Source: Deltaproteobacteria bacterium | Lineage (GTDB): Bacteria > Desulfobacterota > Desulfobaccia > Desulfobaccales > 0-14-0-80-60-11 | Assembly (NCBI GenBank): GCA_023381945.1 | Contig: JAMCQY010000038.1 | Location: 1 to 29,139 of the forward strand | Length of the DNA: 29,139 nucleotides | Direction of reading: 5' to 3' | Shown: positions 24,414 through 29,139 of the stretch, one piece after another | Layout of the letters: every line of letters starts with the position of its first letter | Position numbering within the stretch: the stretch's first letter is position 1 | The notes under the pieces: model-generated | The model's database searches: none | Told to the model about the DNA's origin: nothing | The model's input: only the letters and a program-made list of their open reading frames with translations | Program-made: the position numbers and the translations under genes

Positions 24414-25364
24414 ATGACACTTCTGCCCTGGAAACGCAAATCGCCCCGTTTGCCTGATTATGACTATTCAAGACCAGGAGCTTATTTTATAACTATTTGC
24501 ATTCAAAATAAAAAATTTCTCTTGGGAGATATTAGGGAAGGGATAATATGCTTAAAAGCCGCCGGGAAAATGGTCGAAAAATGGTGGTTGAAGTTGGAGA
24601 GCAAATATCCTTGGATTAAAACGGACCAATATTTCGCAGTTATGCCCAATCATTTCCATGGCATTGTTTTTATTGAGGCGCCGGAGGGCGGATACATGGA
24701 TCCGCCCCTACAAAAGATCATGCAATGGTTCAAAACCATGACCACGAATGAATATGTTCATGGTGTCAAAGAATATGATTGGCCGCCTTTTCCAGGTAGT
24801 TTATGGCAACGCAGTTTTTATGAACATATTATTCGAGATGAAGAATCTTTAAATCGCATCCGGGAATATATCATCAACAATCCCTTACGTTGGGAATTGG
24901 ACCGGGAAAATCCAGGAAGGAAAGGGGAAGATGATTTTGACCGCTGGTTATCCTCAGTTAAAACCAAACCTTCCATATCGAACCGTAGGGGCGGACCCAC
25001 GTGTCCGCCCTCTGATGTGCGCCGCCAACTGGGCGACGCCGGTGAAGACCTGGCGGCCGCGGCCCTGAAGAAGCAGGGCTACAGAATCCTGGATCGCAAC
25101 TATGTCTGTCCTCTCGGGGAAATCGACCTCGTCGCCCGCCAGGGCCAGACCTATGTCTTCATCGAGGTCAAGACCCGCAAGAACGAACACTTCGGCCCTC
25201 CCCAAGAGGCGGTTAATCAGACCAAGCAACGCAAACTTCGCCTATTGGCCGATTATTACCTGAAGCAGAAACGCCTGGGGGAGGTGGCGTTGCGTTTTGA
25301 TGTTGTAGCCATTACCTTTGATGAGGCAGGACCGCGGTTGGAAATCATTCCAGATGCTTTTTGA
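24414..25364 (+). CDS. REP-associated tyrosine transposase (RAYT) fused in frame to YraN
   Basis: One open frame of 316 codons with two unrelated parts. Residues 1 to about 185 are a Y1/RAYT transposase: 'LPDYDYSRPGAYFITICIQNKKFL', the HUH-type metal site PNHFHGIVFI, LWQRSFYEHIIRDEESLNRIREYIINNPLRW with the likely catalytic Tyr in REYI. RAYTs nick single-stranded REP hairpins. About 190-200 is a translated REP (NRRGGPTCPPSD), and from about 202 on is a complete YraN/UPF0102 domain. There is no stop between them. The frame also reaches an ATG at 24399; 24414 (MTLLPWKRKS) fits RAYT starts better. The insertion lies between rnhB and yraN. Whether a fusion protein is made, or only YraN from an internal GTG, is open. 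Confidence 0.85.
   Translation: MTLLPWKRKSPRLPDYDYSRPGAYFITICIQNKKFLLGDIREGIICLKAAGKMVEKWWLKLESKYPWIKTDQYFAVMPNHFHGIVFIEAPEGGYMDPPLQKIMQWFKTMTTNEYVHGVKEYDWPPFPGSLWQRSFYEHIIRDEESLNRIREYIINNPLRWELDRENPGRKGEDDFDRWLSSVKTKPSISNRRGGPTCPPSDVRRQLGDAGEDLAAAALKKQGYRILDRNYVCPLGEIDLVARQGQTYVFIEVKTRKNEHFGPPQEAVNQTKQRKLRLLADYYLKQKRLGEVALRFDVVAITFDEAGPRLEIIPDAF
24684..24711 (-). repeat. Inverted REP copy inside the RAYT gene
   Basis: Reading the minus strand gives GTAGGGGCGGATCCATGTAT then CCGCCCTC, the same REP as at 24366 with a C-G stem pair replaced by T-A. It is translated as EGGYMDPPLQ just after the HUH motif of the transposase. Confidence 0.75.
24984..25015. repeat. REP copy between RAYT and YraN parts
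   Basis: Identical to 24366-24397 apart from one base. It ends directly before the GTG at 25017, and its hairpin would lie over the translation start of a separately made YraN. Confidence 0.85.
25017..25364 (+). CDS. yraN: YraN/UPF0102 family protein (possible separate start)
   Basis: From GTG 25017 the frame encodes 115 residues, the usual YraN length, starting RRQLGDAGEDLAAAALKKQG as the family does. The nuclease-like core is visible as NYVCPLGEIDLVARQG and YVFIEVKTRK (the E, D and ExK residues of the PD-(D/E)xK fold), then FGPPQEAV and 'RFDVVAITFDE'. The function of YraN is not settled; it is a predicted endonuclease usually next to rnhB or rsmI, as here. No ribosome binding site is seen because a REP hairpin occupies the upstream bases, so native expression may now depend on read-through from the RAYT frame. 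Confidence 0.8.
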   Translation: MRRQLGDAGEDLAAAALKKQGYRILDRNYVCPLGEIDLVARQGQTYVFIEVKTRKNEHFGPPQEAVNQTKQRKLRLLADYYLKQKRLGEVALRFDVVAITFDEAGPRLEIIPDAF

Positions 25365-25370
25365 AATACA

Positions 25371-25406
25371 ATGGCGGGGCAGGCTCCTCGCCTGCTAATG
25401 CGCCAT
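25371..25406. repeat. Nested inverted repeat before rsmI
   Basis: ATGGCG (25371-25376) pairs with CGCCAT (25401-25406), and GCAGGC pairs with GCCTGC inside. It fills most of the gap between yraN and rsmI. Palindromic repeat, no T-run. Confidence 0.6.
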
Positions 25407-25426
25407 CAGCCAAACTTTCATTAACC

Positions 25427-26269
25427 ATGAACCCTGGCACCCTGTTCATCGTCGCCACGCCCATCGGCAATCTGGAGGACATTACCCTCAGGGCCCTGCG
25501 GGTCCTGAAGGAGGTGGACCTGATTGCCGCCGAAGACACCCGCCACAGTAAAAAACTCCTGAACCACTACGATATCGGTACGCCGCTGATCAGCTACCAT
25601 GCCCATAACCAGGAGAGCCGCGGACACGAGTTGATCCAGCGCCTGCTGGACGGCCAGAATATCGCCCTGGTGACCGACGCCGGCACCCCCGGTTTTTCCG
25701 ACCCCGGCGCCGGCCTGGTGGCCCGGGCCTGGGACGCCGGAGTCAAGGTGGAAGCCATCCCCGGCCCGGCCGCCGGCGTGGCGGCCCTCTCGCTTTCCGG
25801 CTTCAAAGGGGATATAATATTCGTTGGCTTTCTGCCCCGGGGGGAGGGCCGCCGCCTCAAGCTGTTCGCCGAGTTGGCCAAAGAGCCGCGGATCATCATT
25901 ATTTACGAATCTCCCCAAAGGCTGACCCGAACCCTGGGGGAATTGGCCGGCAGCATGCCCAATCGCCAGGTCCTGGTGGTGCGGGAACTGACCAAAAAAT
26001 TTGAGCAGGCCTGGCGGGGTTGGCTCCCGGAAGTGGCGGCGCAGCTCAAAGGCGCCGAGATCAAGGGCGAATGCGTCCTGGTGCTCTCCTGTCCCACCGC
26101 GGCAGCGGCCCCGGAAGTGGACCTGGAATCGAGCCTCCGGCAGGCGGCGCAGGAACATGGTCTCAGCGGCCGGCGGCTGACCGAAGCGGTGGCCGCGGCT
26201 TTGAGAGTGCCCCGGCGTCAGGTTTATCAGGCTTATCTGGCCCTTAAGGAGCAGGGGTTAATAGAATAG
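25427..26269 (+). CDS. rsmI: 16S rRNA (cytidine1402-2'-O)-methyltransferase RsmI
   Basis: A 280-residue SAM-dependent tetrapyrrole-methylase-fold enzyme that 2'-O-methylates C1402 in the ribosomal P site. It has TLFIVATPIGNLEDITLRAL, 'LIAAEDTRHSKKLL', LVTDAGTPGFSDPG and 'AIPGPAAGVAALSLSG', all diagnostic. A C-terminal helical extension (about 235 on) is normal for the family. The frame is open from a TTG at 25361, but that would translate a repeat; the ATG at 25427 gives the family start. It closes the rRNA/tRNA cluster that begins at ffh. Confidence 0.95.
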   Translation: MNPGTLFIVATPIGNLEDITLRALRVLKEVDLIAAEDTRHSKKLLNHYDIGTPLISYHAHNQESRGHELIQRLLDGQNIALVTDAGTPGFSDPGAGLVARAWDAGVKVEAIPGPAAGVAALSLSGFKGDIIFVGFLPRGEGRRLKLFAELAKEPRIIIIYESPQRLTRTLGELAGSMPNRQVLVVRELTKKFEQAWRGWLPEVAAQLKGAEIKGECVLVLSCPTAAAAPEVDLESSLRQAAQEHGLSGRRLTEAVAAALRVPRRQVYQAYLALKEQGLIE

Positions 26270-26308
26270 ATAGCTATCAGCGGCCAGCTTTCGGCTATCC
26301 TCAAAAAC

Positions 26309-26333
26309 GGGCGACCCAGCGGGTCGCCCCTAC
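26309..26333. repeat. REP-type hairpin after rsmI
   Basis: GGGCGACCC-AGC-GGGTCGCCC is a perfect 9-base stem followed by CCTAC, the same tail as the GTAGGGGC REP family. No T-run follows. Confidence 0.75.
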
Positions 26334-26393
26334 GAAAGAGCCGATTTTCGGATAGGAACGATTTTCAAACGCGCACGCAAAAACCGTGGAAGC

Positions 26394-26422
26394 GCAGGGG
26401 CGGGTTTAAAACCCGCCCCTGC
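26394..26422. repeat. 14-bp perfect palindrome before ptsH
   Basis: GCAGGGGCGGGTTT (26394-26407) and AAACCCGCCCCTGC (26409-26422) pair perfectly around one base. It lies about 70 bases before ptsH. It may be a dispersed repeat, or a terminator-like barrier between the rsmI and pts operons, although no T-run follows. Confidence 0.8.
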
Positions 26423-26446
26423 AATTAAAAAGCAAATGTCCAAGGG

Positions 26447-26475
26447 TTATATTCAGTTAAGGTAAATGATAATAT
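26447..26475 (+). promoter_or_regulatory. Possible ptsH promoter
   Basis: An AT-rich -10 (TAATAT at 26470-26475, or GATAAT at 26468) with a weak -35 (TTATAT at 26447). It would start transcription near 26482, just before the GGAG at 26484. Tentative. Confidence 0.3.
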
Positions 26476-26494
26476 ATCTATTTCGGAGCGGCAT

Positions 26495-26770
26495 TTGCAA
26501 GCCGTAGTGGAACGGGAACTCTGGGTGGAAAATCGCCTGGGCCTGCATGCCCGGCCGATTGCCAAGATCACCGCCCTGGCCCAGGGCTTCGACGCCGACA
26601 TCACCCTGGAGAAAGATGGGGAGGTGGTAGACGCCCGGGAGTTGCTGGCCATCCTGGCTCTGGATTGCCCCCAGGGCACCAGGCTGGTGCTCCGGGCCAC
26701 CGGCCCCCAGGCCCGGGAGGCCGCCATGGCGATTTCCAATCTTTTCGCCCGTAAATTTGGAGAGACATGA
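26495..26770 (+). CDS. ptsH: Phosphocarrier protein HPr
   Basis: A 91-residue HPr that takes phosphate from enzyme I and passes it on. The active site is GLHARPIAKI with His18. At the position of regulatory Ser46 (three residues later here because of the longer start) it has Glu49 in 'VVDARELLAI', where HPr proteins usually read AKSIMG. It could thus not be regulated by HprK kinase, or could behave as permanently phosphorylated. The start is a TTG at 26495 with GGAG 7 bases upstream; a GTG at 26507 is a possible alternative. It overlaps ptsI by ATGA. No EII sugar permease is in the window, so a regulatory PTS or one using distant EIIs is likely. Confidence 0.93.
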   Translation: MQAVVERELWVENRLGLHARPIAKITALAQGFDADITLEKDGEVVDARELLAILALDCPQGTRLVLRATGPQAREAAMAISNLFARKFGET

Positions 26771-28551
26771 CCGAAGAGAACCACATTCTGCAGGGCATCG
26801 CCGCCTCTCCCGGCATCGTGGTGGCCCGGGCCCAGGTCTTGACTGAGGCCGCCCAAATCTCCACCCGCCTCCTCTATACTGAAAAGGACGTGGCTGAAGA
26901 ACAGGAGCGGTTTCGAGATGTGGTGGACCAGATCGAAGCCGAACTGGCCCAGCTCAAGGACGAAATTTCCGAGGACCTCAAGGAGCACGCCCATATCCTG
27001 GAGCTGCACCTGCTGATCCTTCGGGAACGGATGTTCTATGCCGATACCCTGAAGCTCATCCAGGAACAACACCTGAACGCCGAACGGGCCCTGCACCAGG
27101 CCTATTTAAAAATCAAAGAATTGTTTCAACGTATCGGCGATAAGCACATCCGGGGCCGTCTGGCCGACGTGGAGATGGTCTACCGCCGGGTCATGGGAAG
27201 GCTCACCGGTAAGGACACCGGCAAATCGTTTTCCTTCAAGGAGCCGGTCATCGTTGTGGCTCGGGACCTGTCTCCGGCGGAAACCACTCAGATGTCCAAG
27301 TCCCAGGTGCTGGGTTTTGTCACCGAGCGGGGCGGCAAAACCTCTCATACCGCCATCATCGCGCATTCCCTGGAGATTCCGGCGGTGGTGGGGCTGGATA
27401 ACGCCACCGTGGAGATCGAATCAGGAGATTTGATTATCCTGGACGGGATTAGCGGTATGGTGATCCTGAATCCGGACGACTCGCTGCGCCGCATTTACCA
27501 GGCCCGGCGGGCGGATTTCGAGATTTTTAAATCCGAGGTGGTCCTGGGCAGCGCCATGCCCGCCGCCACCAGCGACGGCCTGCCCACCCGGGTGATGGCC
27601 AATATCGAGATGGCGGAGGAAACTTCCCTGGCCTCCAAGTATGGAGCCGACGGGGTAGGGCTGTACCGCACCGAGTTCCTCTATTTGCAAAAGCGCCATC
27701 TGCCTACGGAAGAGGAGCTTTTCCAGGATTATAAGCAGGTGGTGGAGGCCCAGGCTCCCCGGGTGGTGACCATCCGCACCCTGGACATCGGCGGCGACAA
27801 GTTTCTCTCGCCCCTGGAGTACGCTCCGGAGATGAACCCGGCCCTGGGGCTCAGGGCCATCCGCTTCTGCCTGAAAGAGCAAAAGATCTTCCGGACCCAG
27901 CTCAAAGCCATCCTGCGGGCCTCGGCTTACGGCCAGGTGCGGGTCATGTTTCCCCTGATCTCCAGCCCCGGGGAAATGCAGGAGGCCCGGCAACTCCTGG
28001 AATCGGTGAAAAAGGAGCTCAAGAAGGAGAAGATCGCCTTCGACGCCAAATTGCCGGTGGGCGCCATGATCGAGGTGCCCGCGGCTGTGACCCTGGCGGA
28101 TCTCCTGACCAAATACGCCGATTTCTTTTCCATCGGCACCAACGACCTGATCCAATACGCCCTGGCCATCGACCGGGTCAATCAAAAGGTGGCGGACATG
28201 TACCAGCCCCTGCACCCGGCGGTGCTGCGCATGGTGCGCGACGTGGTGCAGGTTGGCCGCCAGGCCGGCATCTCCGTGGCCATGTGCGGTGAAATGGCCG
28301 GCGATCCTCTTTATATCCCGGTGCTCCTGGGCCTGGGCGTGGAAGAATTTTCCATGAACACCATGGCCATCCCGGTGGCCAAACGAGTCATCCGCATGAC
28401 CAAACTGTCCGAGGCCAAGGAGATCGCCCGCAAGGCCCTGCAGCTCCATACGGTTGGAGAAGTCAATAACTACGTTACCCGGGAGATGGACCGGCGCTTT
28501 CCGGACATCTTCCGGTTCGGCCGGCCTTTAGCCAATAAGTTGGGAAAATGA
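26767..28551 (+). CDS. ptsI: PTS enzyme I (PEP-protein phosphotransferase)
   Basis: A 594-residue enzyme I that autophosphorylates from phosphoenolpyruvate and phosphorylates HPr. The N-terminal helical domain and swivelling domain carry ERGGKTSHTAIIAHSLEIPAVVG with active His194. The C-terminal PEP-binding barrel has GVGLYRTEFLYL, 'PALGLRAIRFCL', MFPLISSP, SIGTNDLIQYALAIDR and the catalytic Cys in AMCGEMAGD. There is no GAF domain, so it is the PtsI and not the PtsP form. It overlaps ptsH and smpB by ATGA. Confidence 0.96.
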   Translation: MTEENHILQGIAASPGIVVARAQVLTEAAQISTRLLYTEKDVAEEQERFRDVVDQIEAELAQLKDEISEDLKEHAHILELHLLILRERMFYADTLKLIQEQHLNAERALHQAYLKIKELFQRIGDKHIRGRLADVEMVYRRVMGRLTGKDTGKSFSFKEPVIVVARDLSPAETTQMSKSQVLGFVTERGGKTSHTAIIAHSLEIPAVVGLDNATVEIESGDLIILDGISGMVILNPDDSLRRIYQARRADFEIFKSEVVLGSAMPAATSDGLPTRVMANIEMAEETSLASKYGADGVGLYRTEFLYLQKRHLPTEEELFQDYKQVVEAQAPRVVTIRTLDIGGDKFLSPLEYAPEMNPALGLRAIRFCLKEQKIFRTQLKAILRASAYGQVRVMFPLISSPGEMQEARQLLESVKKELKKEKIAFDAKLPVGAMIEVPAAVTLADLLTKYADFFSIGTNDLIQYALAIDRVNQKVADMYQPLHPAVLRMVRDVVQVGRQAGISVAMCGEMAGDPLYIPVLLGLGVEEFSMNTMAIPVAKRVIRMTKLSEAKEIARKALQLHTVGEVNNYVTREMDRRFPDIFRFGRPLANKLGK

Positions 28552-29012
28552 ACGACAAAGGCGCCATCAAGATCATCTGCCGTAATCGCAAGGCTTACTT
28601 CGAATACGCCATCGACGCCCTGTATGAGGCCGGCCTGGTGCTGAAGGGCACGGAAGTCAAGTCTCTGCGCCAGGGCAAGGCCAACATCGACGACGCCTTT
28701 GCCCGTTTCCAGGGCAATGAATTATTTCTCTATAATGCCCACATCACCCCCTATTCCCACGCCGGGCCGCAGAGCCACGAGCCGGAGCGGCCCCGGAAAC
28801 TCCTGCTGCACCGCTGGGAGATGCGCCGCCTGCTGGGCAAACTTCAGGAGCGGGGCTTTACCCTGATCCCGGTCCGCCTCTACTTCCGGGACGAACACGC
28901 CAAGGTGGAACTGGCCCTGGCCAAAGGCAAGAAGAAATACGATAAACGGGAAACCATCAAACGCCGGGAGATGGCCCGCGAAATCGACCGGGCCAAGAAG
29001 GGCAGGGGTTAG
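28548..29012 (+). CDS. smpB: SsrA-binding protein SmpB
   Basis: A 154-residue tmRNA-binding protein that brings tmRNA to stalled ribosomes for trans-translation. Diagnostic parts are 'IKIICRNRKAYFEYAI', GLVLKGTEVKSLRQGKANI, ELFLYNAHITPYSHA, 'LLLHRWEMRRLLGKLQERGFTLIP' and KVELALAKGKKKYDKRETIKRR with the basic C-terminal tail. It overlaps ptsI. The insertion sequence edge begins about 9 bases after its stop; ssrA, often nearby, is not in the window. Confidence 0.97.
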   Translation: MNDKGAIKIICRNRKAYFEYAIDALYEAGLVLKGTEVKSLRQGKANIDDAFARFQGNELFLYNAHITPYSHAGPQSHEPERPRKLLLHRWEMRRLLGKLQERGFTLIPVRLYFRDEHAKVELALAKGKKKYDKRETIKRREMAREIDRAKKGRG

Positions 29013-29020
29013 AGATTAGG

Positions 29021-29139
29021 TGTAATGACAATTCACGTTAGCATACGGCTAAACGCATGGCGACGGTACTCAGACACATAAACTTGCATTGGGGTTCTTC
29101 CTCCGAGACCCTGATGAGGACGCCGTGTGTTGTATTCAA
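29021..29139 (-). mobile_element. Insertion sequence, terminal part (truncated by window end)
   Basis: The window end contains the tail of an integrase-type transposase gene on the minus strand, followed towards smpB by a presumed IS end near TGTAATGACAATTCACG (29021 on). Ends starting TGT are usual for IS481/IS3-like elements. The outer boundary is inferred, since the other end is outside the window. Confidence 0.55.
29033..29139 (-). CDS. Transposase C-terminus (integrase-core IS, partial)
   Basis: On the minus strand an open frame enters from the window edge and ends at TGA (complement of 29033-29035). It reads EYNTRRPHQGLGGRTPMQVY and then a short basic tail ending in RMLT. 'YN..RPHQGLGGRTP' is the C-terminal signature of DDE integrase-core transposases of the IS481/IS3 type (established). 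Only 34 residues are visible, so the exact family is not assigned. The gene runs towards smpB. Confidence 0.75.
   Translation of the reverse strand, partial: EYNTRRPHQGLGGRTPMQVYVSEYRRHAFSRMLT

Noticed and set aside
27421..28449. 342-codon minus-strand frame opposite ptsI
   Set aside because: His/Gly-rich antisense shadow of enzyme I, created by high GC content.

Overview
The window looks like part of the chromosome of an anaerobic, GC-rich bacterium, most likely of the Desulfobacterota (former Deltaproteobacteria). This is an inference from gene content: a tungstate-type ABC transporter, a ferredoxin-dependent indolepyruvate oxidoreductase, a MucR/Ros regulator of the type seen in sulfate-reducer relatives, a receiver-only NarL-like response regulator, archease/RtcB, and a PTS HPr/EI pair with no visible sugar permease. 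No rRNA or tRNA gene was found to fix the taxonomy.

Layout. 1-797: end of a tungstate ABC permease and its ATPase. 1194-1745: a YceI-like protein. 1823-7877: a complete RND efflux operon (outer membrane factor, lipoprotein adaptor, HAE1 pump). 8107-8550 (minus): a MucR-family regulator with an AT-rich promoter region. 8897-9026: a MITE-like nested palindrome. 9178-12381: a large PEP-synthase-like protein with a lectin-like C-terminal domain. 12604-13774: an orphan ParA and a small coiled-coil partner. 13775-14740: an AT-rich intergenic region with a strong promoter and a structured leader, then a receiver-only response regulator. 15245-17833: iorA and iorB. 17967-19921: archease and rtcB. 20071-26269: the conserved ffh-rpsP-khpA-rimM-trmD-rplS-rnhB-yraN-rsmI translation/RNA cluster, interrupted before yraN by a REP-associated transposase (RAYT). 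26495-29012: ptsH-ptsI-smpB. 29021-29139 (minus): the edge of an insertion sequence.

Most long genes belong to known families, and many neighbours overlap by ATGA (tupB/tupC, adaptor/pump, rnhB/rplS, ptsH/ptsI, ptsI/smpB), so these are tight operons. Gaps between operons are full of short palindromic repeats from at least two dispersed families. One is a GTAGGGGC-headed REP with copies at 956, 24366, 24684 (inverted, inside the RAYT gene) and 24984. The other is a pair of CAGCCG/CGGCTG-type hairpins at 8915 and 21416.

The least ordinary parts are the RAYT inserted between two near-identical REPs and fused in frame to YraN; the PEP-synthase-like/lectin-like hybrid next to an orphan ParA with a short coiled-coil partner; the long leader ahead of a receiver-only regulator; an HPr with glutamate at the Ser46 position; and a 7-bp repeat at the start of iorB. 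All calls come from reading the sequence; no database search or structure prediction was run.
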